The notes under the pieces were generated by a model that saw only the letters and a list, made by a program, of their open reading frames with translations, was not told the origin of the DNA and searched no databases. Made by a program: the position numbers and the translations under genes. Positions 1 through 7,105 of a DNA stretch of 11,122 nt are shown in pieces; the stretch's first letter is position 1, and every line of letters starts with the position of its first letter. Origin of the DNA: Candidatus Bathyarchaeota archaeon (GTDB taxonomy: Archaea > Thermoproteota > Bathyarchaeia > RBG-16-48-13 > GCA-020355125); contig JAOZHK010000187.1 in NCBI GenBank assembly GCA_026014905.1, positions 1 to 11,122 of the forward strand, in the 5' to 3' direction.

Positions 1-15
1 TTTCCACGTCTTAAG

Positions 16-591
16 TTAGGTTTCTTTTTTTCTTTGAGATTGCTTGATATTTTTTTCAATATCATCAGTTATCCAGTCTAGCTTACCTAGAAATGGTTGA
101 CGCATGGTCATCCCAATCTTTCCGGAACCGCCTCGTCCAAAGGAAACCACAGTGATTCGTCCGCGAATGTTATCGCCTTGTTGAAGAATCCTTCCTGTCT
201 CCTTTGCTAGAAGTGACCCTCGTCGTTCATCATAGGAAACGTAATCATCAATAACTTGGGATATGTGTAATAACGCATCAATTGGACCGACACGGACAAA
301 TGCTCCAAAATCTTCAACTTCAATAATCTCACCTTCGACAATTTCTTGAACCTCGGGATTATACGTGAGAACGGTAAAGGTAACCGTATGATAGGTTGCT
401 CCATCGCCTGGGATTATTCGACCAACAGGAGATACTTTCATGTCGGTAACTGCAATGACAAATCCTAATTCTTTACTGACGATTCCTTCGTATTTTGCGC
501 TTAATTCTTCCTGAGTCACGGTCTCCAACGCTTTATCAAATTTCTCAGGCGAGATCCGTACTGTATCAGTTAAATAAATTAGACTAAACAA
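16..591 (-). CDS. rpo7: DNA-directed RNA polymerase subunit Rpo7 (RpoE')
   Basis: This is the stalk subunit of archaeal RNA polymerase, homologous to eukaryotic Rpb7. With Rpo4 it forms the protruding stalk that binds nascent RNA and helps open the promoter. Counting from the TTG at 591, the protein is 191 residues, the usual family length. Residues 1-80 form the N-terminal RNP-like domain, with DTVRI at 9-13 and GDGATYH at 62-68. Residues 81-165 form the S1/OB domain, with VEGEIIEVEDFGAFVRVGP at 85-103 and GKIGMTMRQPFLG at 157-169. The reading frame stays open upstream to a TTG at 651, but that would add 20 residues with no family match. The 591 TTG fits the family N-terminus and has GAGG 9 nt upstream, so I prefer it. 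An 89-nt gap with its own TATA-like box separates it from the nuclease gene upstream. The usual partner gene spt4 would lie beyond the left edge and is not visible. Confidence 0.95.
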   Translation of the reverse strand: MFSLIYLTDTVRISPEKFDKALETVTQEELSAKYEGIVSKELGFVIAVTDMKVSPVGRIIPGDGATYHTVTFTVLTYNPEVQEIVEGEIIEVEDFGAFVRVGPIDALLHISQVIDDYVSYDERRGSLLAKETGRILQQGDNIRGRITVVSFGRGGSGKIGMTMRQPFLGKLDWITDDIEKNIKQSQRKKET

Positions 592-600
592 GTTAATGAA

Positions 601-604
601 CCTC
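601..604 (-). promoter_or_regulatory. Ribosome binding site that sets the rpo7 TTG start
   Basis: The minus strand reads CTGAGGTTCATTAAC before the TTG at 591, placing GAGG 9 nt upstream of the codon. This supports the internal TTG over the longer TTG at 651 or the ATG at 615. Confidence 0.55.
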
Positions 605-632
605 AGTAATGCCATAGAATGGTTTTTACGGC

Positions 633-642
633 CATATATATT
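633..642 (-). promoter_or_regulatory. Probable TATA box for rpo7
   Basis: The minus strand reads AATATATATG here, in the 89-nt gap between the RecJ-like gene and rpo7. A start site about 25 bp downstream (near 612) would leave a leader of about 20 nt carrying the GAGG ribosome binding site. This suggests rpo7 can be transcribed separately from the genes upstream. It is inferred from position and AT-richness only. Confidence 0.4.
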
Positions 643-680
643 CTTAACCAAAGCTAATTGAATCTAATGAGAGTATACGA

Positions 681-2138
681 TCAAGAATGGAATAGAGGTT
701 GTTCGTTGAAGTCTCCAAGTTGCTCATTAAGGTAGTGGACTATTGTACTGAAATCTTTTCTTGGTAAAATAGCACCTGCAGCAACATTATGTCCACCTCC
801 AGTACCTTTAAACTTTAATGCTGCTTCTTGAAATATTGATCCTAAATCAATGCTGTGATTCAGAGGAGATATCGGAATTCGACCTGATAGTTTAATTAGA
901 TTATTTTCTGCTGAGGCAACAGCAATTATTGGTTTATTTTGAATGATATTGCTGCTTGATAGAATGGAGGTTATGGGTCCTATTAATTTCTCGTCTATCT
1001 GTTCAATACCATTGAGAAGATACATATTACTATATTCTTTGATGGATGTAGGGTTCGAATGAATCCATTCGAGATATTCTGCCAACATTTTTTTGTACGA
1101 AGTATGTACAGCGGCTACCTCATCGAGGGCTTTCCCTCTATTTCCAATTGCAATAGTGATGCCTAAACCGCTTTTGTCCATTCTACCACATGCATTTAAA
1201 AGAGAGGCATACTCTCGGGCATCTCGTAAAGTGGTTCCACGTTCTTCATCAATTAAAGTGTAAATCTCTCCAATAAGAGTTAAAGCAGAATCATGAGGTT
1301 GTTTGTTTATTGATAGAAGTTTAACTATTTCGGAAAAGATCTCCTTCTTCTCAAGATCATTCAAATCATTTAAAGCACGCCAGCGATCCCCGTGTTTCAG
1401 TGGAATACCCAGATTTACCAGAAATCCTAAACATTTATCTTCCTCTCCGCTTAGCCCTGGAAGGAAGGGGTTGGTTGTATAGGAGAGAGCTTTGTGTACA
1501 GGACGAGTTTCTCGCCCGTAAAATAATAGATCTCTTTCGACCGCTAAGGTTTTATTATTAATAGCTTGGGTCACAATATTGTGATTTAATCCAATTAATG
1601 CTCGTTGAGAATTTTTATCTTGTGAATCGCCAAGCGCCCCAATGATGGCAAGATGTGCAAGATCGTTATTAGCGGAGTTAATAGCTTCTGCTAAGTAATA
1701 GGCGACTCCAGCTCCACTAATTTCTTTTGCCCCGTCAATTCCAAATAAATGAGGATTAATATGAAGTGGAGATGGCGTGGCTACATCGACTGGCTGATGA
1801 TGATCAAGAATGATGAGATCTTCTTTGCTTAGTTTTGGCATTAATAGATCAAGAGAGCTACTGCCAATATCTGTAAAAATTATGGGCGTTGGTTCTTCAT
1901 CTGCTAAATTGTCGACGACAGTTTCGTCTAGTTGTTTTACAACGCGAATTCTAAAAATGATGTCCTGCCGTGTTAGACATTTGGCGATGATACTTGCAGC
2001 GGTTAGTCCGTCCGCGTCAAGATGAGTTACGAGACGGAAATGTGAGTCGGAACTGATTTGTTTTATGAAATATTGAGCCACGGTAGCAATTCTATTGTGA
2101 AACCCTATTTCGTCTCGATTGCGAGAGTCGTCAATCAT
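681..2138 (-). CDS. RecJ/GAN-like single-strand exonuclease, DHH-DHHA1 family
   Basis: This 485-residue DHH-superfamily phosphoesterase resembles the archaeal RecJ-like proteins (GAN and relatives). In studied archaea these are 5'-3' single-strand exonucleases or Cdc45-like partners of GINS. The metal-binding motifs are all present: I, THLDADG (38-44, D41 and D43); II, FTDIGSS (D90); III, LDHHQP (DHH 112-114); IV, ALGDSQD (D171). The C-terminal DHHA1 domain carries GTGGGHNVAAGA (445-456, with GGGH at 447-450). Because the catalytic aspartates are intact, I expect an active nuclease rather than a degenerate Cdc45-type subunit. The ATG start lies 9 nt after the S15 stop with AGG nearby, implying co-transcription with S15. 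An S15-RecJ pairing occurs in other archaea. The exact role (replication, repair or RNA turnover) cannot be read from sequence. Confidence 0.88.
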   Translation of the reverse strand: MIDDSRNRDEIGFHNRIATVAQYFIKQISSDSHFRLVTHLDADGLTAASIIAKCLTRQDIIFRIRVVKQLDETVVDNLADEEPTPIIFTDIGSSSLDLLMPKLSKEDLIILDHHQPVDVATPSPLHINPHLFGIDGAKEISGAGVAYYLAEAINSANNDLAHLAIIGALGDSQDKNSQRALIGLNHNIVTQAINNKTLAVERDLLFYGRETRPVHKALSYTTNPFLPGLSGEEDKCLGFLVNLGIPLKHGDRWRALNDLNDLEKKEIFSEIVKLLSINKQPHDSALTLIGEIYTLIDEERGTTLRDAREYASLLNACGRMDKSGLGITIAIGNRGKALDEVAAVHTSYKKMLAEYLEWIHSNPTSIKEYSNMYLLNGIEQIDEKLIGPITSILSSSNIIQNKPIIAVASAENNLIKLSGRIPISPLNHSIDLGSIFQEAALKFKGTGGGHNVAAGAILPRKDFSTIVHYLNEQLGDFNEQPLFHS

Positions 2139-2147
2139 GGATGCGAC

Positions 2148-2585
2148 CTAAAGGGCTATGAGGCGTTCTGGTTGATACTTCCAGCTTAGTGCTAGTTTAC
2201 CATTTTTCTGGTAATACTTCGCCAGGTGACGAATTTTCGATGATACGATTTCGAGCGCTCGTTTATTGACAGCATCGGATCTATTTTTAGCTAAATGTCG
2301 GTGAAGTCGAGTCGCTTTCTGTAGTAGATTGCTTAAGTCTTCAGGAATTTCTAATTTGATATCTGCACTTTCCATTATTTCAGTGATTGATTGGCCAGTA
2401 ATGTATTTCACAATTGGAATACCATATTGGTCACGGAGGATCGTTCCGATCATACTCGGAGGGTGCCCGTCTTTAGCTAATCGAATTACAAAAGCCTCTG
2501 TTTCTTCAGGGGTATATGGAGTCCAAGAGGGAGCTCTTTTGCTTACCGGTCGACGGGAATGTGATTTTCCTTTTCTACGTGTCAC
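2148..2585 (-). CDS. rpsO: Small-subunit ribosomal protein S15, archaeal type (uS15)
   Basis: Primary 16S rRNA-binding protein of the small subunit, in the longer archaeal/eukaryotic form. From the GTG at 2585 it is 145 residues. A basic N-terminal extension (TRRKGKSHSRRP at 2-13) is followed by the archaeal helical segment with PPSMIGTILRDQYGIP at about 43-58. The conserved S15 core then follows, with ALEIVSSKIRHLAKYYQKNG at about 110-129 and a LALSWKY-type ending. A TTG at 2633 would extend the frame by 16 residues with no family match. The GTG at 2585 instead has a strong GGAGG 7 nt upstream, which settles the start. The gene follows aroB after a 77-nt gap that contains a TATA-like box and a perfect inverted repeat. 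It precedes the RecJ-like gene by 9 nt. Confidence 0.95.
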   Translation of the reverse strand: MTRRKGKSHSRRPVSKRAPSWTPYTPEETEAFVIRLAKDGHPPSMIGTILRDQYGIPIVKYITGQSITEIMESADIKLEIPEDLSNLLQKATRLHRHLAKNRSDAVNKRALEIVSSKIRHLAKYYQKNGKLALSWKYQPERLIAL

Positions 2586-2592
2586 ATTGTAT

Positions 2593-2597
2593 CCTCC
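2593..2597 (-). promoter_or_regulatory. Strong Shine-Dalgarno for S15
   Basis: The minus strand has GGAGG seven nucleotides upstream of the GTG at 2585. It excludes the longer in-frame TTG start at 2633. The same GGAGG with 7-nt spacing recurs at the LLM oxidoreductase gene. Confidence 0.75.
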
Positions 2598-2616
2598 AGA
2601 GAGATATTGATAGACT

Positions 2617-2637
2617 ACTCTTGAGATTATCAAGAGT
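2617..2637. repeat. Perfect 8-bp inverted repeat in the S15 leader/promoter
   Basis: ACTCTTGA and TCAAGAGT flank a 5-nt spacer. The repeat begins about 13 bp downstream of the TATA-like box at 2650-2657 and upstream of the S15 Shine-Dalgarno. The predicted transcription start (about 25 bp from the box) falls inside it. It could be an operator over the start site, or a short hairpin at the 5' end of the S15-RecJ mRNA. No T-tract follows it in the transcribed direction, so a terminator for aroB is less likely. Confidence 0.6.
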
Positions 2638-2649
2638 TGAAGATGTCTC

Positions 2650-2657
2650 TTATATAT
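2650..2657 (-). promoter_or_regulatory. Probable TATA box for S15-recJ
   Basis: The minus strand reads ATATATAA within ACATATATAAG, just downstream of the aroB stop in the 77-nt gap before S15. The spacing would give a leader of about 40 nt with the GGAGG site. It suggests the S15-recJ pair can be transcribed independently of the aro genes. Confidence 0.5.
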
Positions 2658-2662
2658 GTTTG

Positions 2663-3757
2663 TTAATAAGTTAATAACGTTGCTTTTAATTCTTCTTCGG
2701 GAATCGGTATTTTATAATTTCCGTTGATCGACACCATTTTCCCAATAGTCGTGGGTAAAACGAACATAATTCGTCCTTTTTCTCCTTTCTTATCTCGACG
2801 CATGAGCGAAATGACTTGCTCCACGTTCTGTGGGGAATGAGACGGTAAATCGAAGGCGTTCAGAAGGCGTTGTTGGCGTTCATGTTCGCTTTGATGCCAA
2901 AAGCCTTTAGTAACTGCAAGTTTTCCAGCATAATTCATTCCAATAGAGACGGCTTCACCATGTAAAAGAGTGTATTTCTCTATTTGTTCAAGCGCATGCG
3001 CAAGGGTATGTCCGTAATTAAGAATTGCTCGGATATTCTGTTCGCGTTCATCTTGTTGTATGACGTTAGCTTTGATTTTGCAGGAATGGTAGATGAGTTG
3101 TGATAATGTATCAATATCTTGAGTTTTGATTTCTTGAATATGAATTTCTAGATATCGGAATAGTGTCGAGTCGAATATTACACCATGTTTAATGATTTCA
3201 ACTAAACCATTATGAAAATGTCGTGTTGAAAGTGTAAGGAGAAGTGAAGGATCAATATAGACTCTTTGAGGTTGATAAAATGCCCCGAGTAGATTTTTGC
3301 CTTCAGACAGATTAAGGGCAGTTTTTCCACCGATACTACTATCAACTTGGGCAAGTAAAGTGGTCGGTATCTGAATGTATGATATTCCTCGCATGTAGGT
3401 TGCAGCGAGGAAGCCGGCGATGTCACCAACTACACCACCTCCTAATGCGATAATGACAGATTTACGAGTAAGTCCAGCATTAATTAATTTCTGGAGTAAT
3501 TGTTGATATATCGGTATGGTTTTTGATTCTTCACCTGCGGGAAAATGGAATAGGAAAGCGGAAAGATGATTGTCTTCGAGTTCAGAAAGTAAAGTATTAC
3601 CATATAGCTGTTTCACATTAGAATCTGTGATAATAGCGTATTGGTCTCCAATGGAGTTGTTGTGCAAATCAGCTCCAATTCGTTGTAACAGGTTTGTTGT
3701 GATGTGAATATCATAGGAGGTGTCAATGCTTTTTCGTAGTTCTACAGGAAGAATCAT
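2663..3757 (-). CDS. aroB: 3-dehydroquinate synthase, classical NAD/metal-dependent type
   Basis: Converts DAHP to 3-dehydroquinate, the second step of the shikimate pathway for aromatic amino acids. At 364 residues it has the normal length for the classical bacterial-style enzyme and is unrelated to the archaeal AroB' alternative. NAD-binding segment ALGGGVVGDIAGF is at 104-116, followed by PTTLLAQVDSSIGGK at 131-145. The catalytic/zinc residues are E187 (in VEIIKHG), H250 (in NYGHTLAHALE) and H266 (in LLHGEAV). The 16-residue spacing of the two histidines matches the family. Its ATG lies 3 nt after the stop of the DAHP synthase gene, so the two are almost certainly co-transcribed and perhaps translationally coupled. 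Together they supply the first two shikimate steps. No other aro genes are in the window. Confidence 0.96.
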   Translation of the reverse strand: MILPVELRKSIDTSYDIHITTNLLQRIGADLHNNSIGDQYAIITDSNVKQLYGNTLLSELEDNHLSAFLFHFPAGEESKTIPIYQQLLQKLINAGLTRKSVIIALGGGVVGDIAGFLAATYMRGISYIQIPTTLLAQVDSSIGGKTALNLSEGKNLLGAFYQPQRVYIDPSLLLTLSTRHFHNGLVEIIKHGVIFDSTLFRYLEIHIQEIKTQDIDTLSQLIYHSCKIKANVIQQDEREQNIRAILNYGHTLAHALEQIEKYTLLHGEAVSIGMNYAGKLAVTKGFWHQSEHERQQRLLNAFDLPSHSPQNVEQVISLMRRDKKGEKGRIMFVLPTTIGKMVSINGNYKIPIPEEELKATLLTY

Positions 3758-3760
3758 TGA

Positions 3761-4789
3761 TCATGTTTCCTGTGTGATGTCTCGAAATATGTTTAAGCTC
3801 GCGGATATTAACTGTTGTAACTCTGATGGACGTATCATCTGCGGACCATCGGATAAGGCTTTTTCAGGCTGATGATGGACTTCAACCATGATACCATGTG
3901 CTCCGGCGGCAATGGCAGCAAGGCTCATAGAGAATACAAGATCACGACGACCTGTAGCATGACTTGGGTCAACAATGACAGGTAAGTAACTTTCAATCTT
4001 AGTTAAGGGAACAATCGATAAATCTAACATGTAACGTGTATGCTGTCGACCTTTGCCAATTGGAATCAATCCTCGCTCACACAATATAACATCTCGATTT
4101 CCTTCAGCGATAGCGCGTTCACTAAAATTCAGAAATTCGTCAAATCCAGCTCCAAAATGTCGCTTAAGTAAAATAGGCTTATGCTGGCGCGCAATGCTCT
4201 CAATTAAGTCTTGATTATACATATTACGTGCCCCTATCTGAAGAATATCAGCGTATTTCGTTACCATCTCTACCTGTGACTCTCCTCGAACTTCGGTTAT
4301 AGTTGGCATTCCATATTCTTCCCCTGCTTGCGCTAACAATTCTAATCCTGTCTCACCTAATCCTTGAAAGCTATGTACAGATGATCGGGGCTTGAAAGCA
4401 CCTCCTCGAAGTATATCAGCACCAGTAGATTTTATCTGTGCAGCAATTTGAAACAGTTGCTCCTTGCTCTCAATTGAACATGGACCAGCGATAAAGACAG
4501 GACGTGAAGCACCACCAATTCTCACGCCTTTCACATCAATAATATGATCAGCAGAATGATATGATCGACTAACCAATTTATAAGGCGTTTGAATGCGGTG
4601 CGCCCTTTCTACGCCAGGTAAAAATTCTAAAAGCTCAAAATCTACTTGATTCTCTTCCCCAATTAACCCAATAATAGTTTGAAATTCACCCGTTATTGTA
4701 TCAATTCGCAGATTGTAATTACGTTTAATATAATTGATGACGAAAGTGATCTCCTGTTCACTTGCGGTAGGCTTCATAATGATGACCAT
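3761..4789 (-). CDS. aroF: DAHP synthase (3-deoxy-7-phosphoheptulonate synthase), AroA-beta type with N-terminal regulatory domain
   Basis: Condenses phosphoenolpyruvate and erythrose 4-phosphate into DAHP, the entry step of aromatic biosynthesis. The 342-residue length and domain order resemble the Thermotoga maritima enzyme: an N-terminal ferredoxin-like/ACT-like domain (about 1-75), then the TIM-barrel (about 85-338). In T. maritima the N-terminal domain mediates feedback inhibition by aromatic amino acids. Visible motifs are AGPCSIES (101-108), LRGGAFKPRSS (127-137), QIGARN (184-189), ILCERG (235-240), DPSHATGRRDL (274-284) and VEVHHQPEKALSDG (302-315). The expected metal ligands are C104, H277, E303 and D314, all present. 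The usual LLKRG loop reads LLKRH (H211). The ATG at 4789 has GGAG 8 nt upstream. A second ATG four codons later is less likely. A TATA-like box 55 nt upstream could drive aroF-aroB alone. Confidence 0.95.
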   Translation of the reverse strand: MVIIMKPTASEQEITFVINYIKRNYNLRIDTITGEFQTIIGLIGEENQVDFELLEFLPGVERAHRIQTPYKLVSRSYHSADHIIDVKGVRIGGASRPVFIAGPCSIESKEQLFQIAAQIKSTGADILRGGAFKPRSSVHSFQGLGETGLELLAQAGEEYGMPTITEVRGESQVEMVTKYADILQIGARNMYNQDLIESIARQHKPILLKRHFGAGFDEFLNFSERAIAEGNRDVILCERGLIPIGKGRQHTRYMLDLSIVPLTKIESYLPVIVDPSHATGRRDLVFSMSLAAIAAGAHGIMVEVHHQPEKALSDGPQMIRPSELQQLISASLNIFRDITQET

Positions 4790-4811
4790 CGGTTTATCTC
4801 CACAAGATTAA

Positions 4812-5432
4812 CTATGAAGTAGCATTACCATCGTTCTCATCGATATATAAAAAGCTCCCCAGCAACCAGTTGACAAAATTTGTTAGGGCTCTCCCGCGAT
4901 GAGAGATAGGATTCTTTTCAGACACTACCATTTCTCCAAATGTCTTATTATCACCAGTTGAAGGAATGAAAATTGGATCAAAACCAAATCCTTTCGACCC
5001 TCTTTCTTGCAGGGCAAGGGTTCCTCGAATAATCCCTTTAAAACATATTGGAGGAGAATTAGGTATACAAAAGGCGATTACCGACTTGAAACAAGCTTTT
5101 CGATTGATTTGATCCCGCATCAATTGTAAGATCCCAGAATTTCCAATGGTTTTATGAACATAGGATGCATAAGGACCTGGAAATCCCTTGAGAACATCAA
5201 TATAGAATCCAGTATCTTCAACGAATGTTGGGGATTGACTGGTAGTAACTGCATCGAGAACACTTAAGCGTGCTATTTCTTGAAGGTCTTCAGATTGAAT
5301 CTCGTAGGTTTTCCATGCTTGCGGTTTAATCAGGATGGGATAAGGTTTGAAAAAAGTTTGAACTTCCTGAGCTTTGTGTTGATTATGTGTTGCGAAAATT
5401 AGAGTTTTTTTTGGGGTCTGTTGACTCGTCAA
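4812..5432 (-). CDS. rdgB: XTP/dITP pyrophosphatase, HAM1/RdgB family
   Basis: Hydrolyses non-canonical purine nucleoside triphosphates (XTP, ITP, dITP) to monophosphates, keeping them out of DNA and RNA. The protein is 206 residues, slightly longer than typical. N-terminal nucleotide-binding FATHNQHK is at 13-20, followed by VEDTGFYID (71-79), GFPGPYASY (83-91), GFGFDPIF (148-155) and the specificity loop SHRGRAL (177-183). The start is a TTG at 5432, two nt after the bud32 stop, with GGTGA 7 nt upstream formed by the last codons of bud32. This points to translational coupling. Clustering of HAM1 with kae1/bud32 is seen in other archaea. It is followed by the DAHP synthase gene after 22 nt. 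Confidence 0.93.
   Translation of the reverse strand: MTSQQTPKKTLIFATHNQHKAQEVQTFFKPYPILIKPQAWKTYEIQSEDLQEIARLSVLDAVTTSQSPTFVEDTGFYIDVLKGFPGPYASYVHKTIGNSGILQLMRDQINRKACFKSVIAFCIPNSPPICFKGIIRGTLALQERGSKGFGFDPIFIPSTGDNKTFGEMVVSEKNPISHRGRALTNFVNWLLGSFLYIDENDGNATS
4844..4851 (-). promoter_or_regulatory. Possible internal TATA box for aroF-aroB
   Basis: The minus strand reads TTTATATA, close to the archaeal TATA consensus, inside the last codons of the pyrophosphatase gene. A start about 25 bp downstream (near 4822) would leave a leader of about 33 nt carrying GGAG before the DAHP synthase ATG. It may allow the aro pair to be expressed apart from the KEOPS genes. Because it lies in coding sequence it may be coincidental. 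Confidence 0.4.
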
Positions 5433-5434
5433 AG

Positions 5435-6064
5435 TTACTTCACCGTATACCGACCTCGTTTCGCAATCTCATCGACTCGCTTTTGCACTTGAAAGGCGAT
5501 TTGTTGGCCTATGATGTTAGTATAGCCGCGCATTATATGAGAGAAATATTCTTGTGTGTTTTGATAATGCGTGCTATCCAGAGCTCGTTTAAGAAGGTGC
5601 AGATCAATTCCCTTCTTCTCAATCTCGATAGAGTATTCTGCAAGACCAAAATCGATGAGAATCAAATTATCTAGAGGATCAATAATAATGTTGGATGTGG
5701 TAAGATCCCCGTGAATAATCCCGTGAGCATGTAATTTCCCAATTATTTCACCCAGCTGAATACATATCTGTTTTGATTTGATAGAGCTTGCATGAGTTAG
5801 ACACTCCTTCATTCGAGTTCCTCGGATATATTCCATGATAATCATGGTTTGATGAATGTCAATGGAAAATATTCTTGGAGTGAGGACTCCAGCTTTTTTT
5901 GCATCATGAATCATATGCGCTTCACGAATTGTTCTTTGGCGCCTGAGGTTGGAGTCAAGCTGAGGATGTCGATAGAGTTTGGGGATACGGATTTTTTTAA
6001 TTACTTCGATTCCATACCATGTCTCTAGAACCAGATTTGCTTCAGCACCTTTTCTCAGCATCAT
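5435..6064 (-). CDS. bud32: KEOPS complex kinase/ATPase Bud32 (PRPK)
   Basis: Small atypical protein kinase of the KEOPS complex. It acts with Kae1 in t6A modification of ANN-decoding tRNAs, probably as an ATPase. The 209-residue protein has the family hallmarks: KGAEA (5-9) in place of a glycine-rich loop, the basic stretch KKIRIPKLYRHPQLD (23-37), LRRQRTIREA with E48, catalytic HGDLTTSN (118-125, D120 and N125), metal-binding IDFG (137-140, D138), GIDLHLLKRALDSTH (152-166) and a C-terminal RGRY. It is a separate gene, not fused to kae1. It begins 6 nt after the kae1 stop with tandem ATG codons at 6064 and 6061, so either could start it. The KEOPS partners Pcc1 and Cgi121 are not in the window. 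Confidence 0.96.
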   Translation of the reverse strand: MMLRKGAEANLVLETWYGIEVIKKIRIPKLYRHPQLDSNLRRQRTIREAHMIHDAKKAGVLTPRIFSIDIHQTMIIMEYIRGTRMKECLTHASSIKSKQICIQLGEIIGKLHAHGIIHGDLTTSNIIIDPLDNLILIDFGLAEYSIEIEKKGIDLHLLKRALDSTHYQNTQEYFSHIMRGYTNIIGQQIAFQVQKRVDEIAKRGRYTVK

Positions 6065-6070
6065 TGTTTT

Positions 6071-7075
6071 TTACCGCCAAGGAATATGAACTGCATCGAA
6101 ACGCCATTTTGGTTTTACAATACTGTCTTTCACAGATACATCTAGCCCATTCTGATACGCCAGTATGGCAGTCCAAGCGATCTGAGCCCCACAATCACCG
6201 CTATACTTTAAAGGAACAATATAAAGAGAAGCTCCATGTTCTTGACAGACTTCTTGAAGCATTGATTGCAAGCGTTTATTTGCAGCCACGCCTCCGGTAA
6301 CTAAAAGTTCAGATCGTTCAGTATGAGCTAATGCTCGTTCTGTTGCCTCTGTTAACATGGCAAACGCAACTTCTTGCAGAGAATAACACAGATCTTCCAA
6401 TTCTACTCCTTTGTCGAATTGGTGTTTTGCAGCGGTTAAAAGCCCAGAGTAAGATACATCGTTACCCTTCACGACATATGGGAGATCTATTAACTGCTTA
6501 CCCTTCTTCGCTAATGACTCGATAACTCTGCCTCCTGGAAAAGACAATCCCGCGGAACGAGCAAATACATCAAGAAGGTTACCAAGAGTAATGTCTTGAG
6601 TTTCACCATAAATTCGCCAGTATCCTTCTCCAAAAGCAATAATTGACGTATGACCTCCTGACACAAGTTGAACTAAGGGATCATGCGCTCCAGTGAAAAG
6701 ACTTGCAATCTCAATATGTCCTATCGCGTGATGAATCGGAACTAATGGTTTATTCAGTTGGAGGGCTAAGGCTCGTGCCAGCGTTGCTCCTGTACGCAAG
6801 ACAGGTCCAAGTCCAGGACCTGCTGAGAAAGCGATAATATCGATATTAGATAGTGGTATCGATATTTGCTTAATGACTTGTTTTAGGATATCAGGGGCGA
6901 CTTCAGAATGATGTTGAGCTGCTTCACGAGGATGAATCCCTTTTCCCTTAGGTGCTGTATATGTTGAATTACAATTTACTAGAATGCGACCTTTAGAAGT
7001 AGCTATCGCTATCCCAAAAGTATGTGCTGTCGATTCAATCCCAAGACATACGAGGTCTTTACTCATTTTCGTCAA
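6071..7075 (-). CDS. kae1: KEOPS tRNA t6A threonylcarbamoyltransferase subunit Kae1
   Basis: ASKHA-fold catalytic subunit that transfers threonylcarbamoyl from TC-AMP to A37 of tRNAs. The 334-residue length is typical for archaeal Kae1. Motifs in order are GIESTAHTFG (12-21), HHSEVAP (55-61), AGPGLGPVLRTG (85-96), the metal-binding IHHAIGHIE (H116 and H120), LVSGGHT (137-143), GETQDITLGNLLDVFAR (157-173), VTGGVAANKRL (259-269) and YSGDCGAQIAW (291-301, metal ligand D294). The familiar DNG triplet here reads DCG, while a nearby usual Cys is Ser. The start is uncertain: the TTG at 7075 has GAG 8 nt upstream, whereas the ATG at 7066 (three residues shorter) has no clear ribosome binding site. 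Bud32 follows after 6 nt, and the DHH phosphoesterase precedes by 30 nt. Confidence 0.96.
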   Translation of the reverse strand: MTKMSKDLVCLGIESTAHTFGIAIATSKGRILVNCNSTYTAPKGKGIHPREAAQHHSEVAPDILKQVIKQISIPLSNIDIIAFSAGPGLGPVLRTGATLARALALQLNKPLVPIHHAIGHIEIASLFTGAHDPLVQLVSGGHTSIIAFGEGYWRIYGETQDITLGNLLDVFARSAGLSFPGGRVIESLAKKGKQLIDLPYVVKGNDVSYSGLLTAAKHQFDKGVELEDLCYSLQEVAFAMLTEATERALAHTERSELLVTGGVAANKRLQSMLQEVCQEHGASLYIVPLKYSGDCGAQIAWTAILAYQNGLDVSVKDSIVKPKWRFDAVHIPWR

Positions 7076-7091
7076 GCTTTTATCTCATACA

Positions 7092-7101
7092 ACGCGCGCG
7101 T
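7092..7101. repeat. CG-alternating palindrome ACGCGCGCGT
   Basis: A perfect 10-bp self-complementary, alternating purine-pyrimidine tract in the 30-nt gap between the DHH phosphoesterase and kae1. A 12-bp version lies on the other side of the DHH gene at 8213-8224. Such runs stand out against the AT-rich surroundings. The role is unknown; a protein binding site or Z-prone spacer are possibilities. Confidence 0.6.
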
Positions 7102-7105
7102 GTAG

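Noticed and set aside
1..15. Possible start of spt4 after rpo7 (a minus-strand GTG at 7-5)
   Set aside because: Only two or three codons remain before the edge, so nothing diagnostic such as a zinc motif can be seen.
1810..2610. Plus-strand open frames at 1810-2025 and 2329-2610
   Set aside because: They lie antisense within the RecJ-like and S15 coding regions, have no family motifs, and are explained by the codon structure of those genes.
2617..2662. Intrinsic terminator for aroB formed by the 2617-2637 inverted repeat
   Set aside because: No T-rich run follows it in the direction of transcription, and the TATA-like box precedes it.
5387..6525. Plus-strand open frames at 5387-5674, 6019-6300 and 6331-6525
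   Set aside because: They are antisense to bud32 and kae1, whose full sets of motifs leave no doubt about the coding strand.
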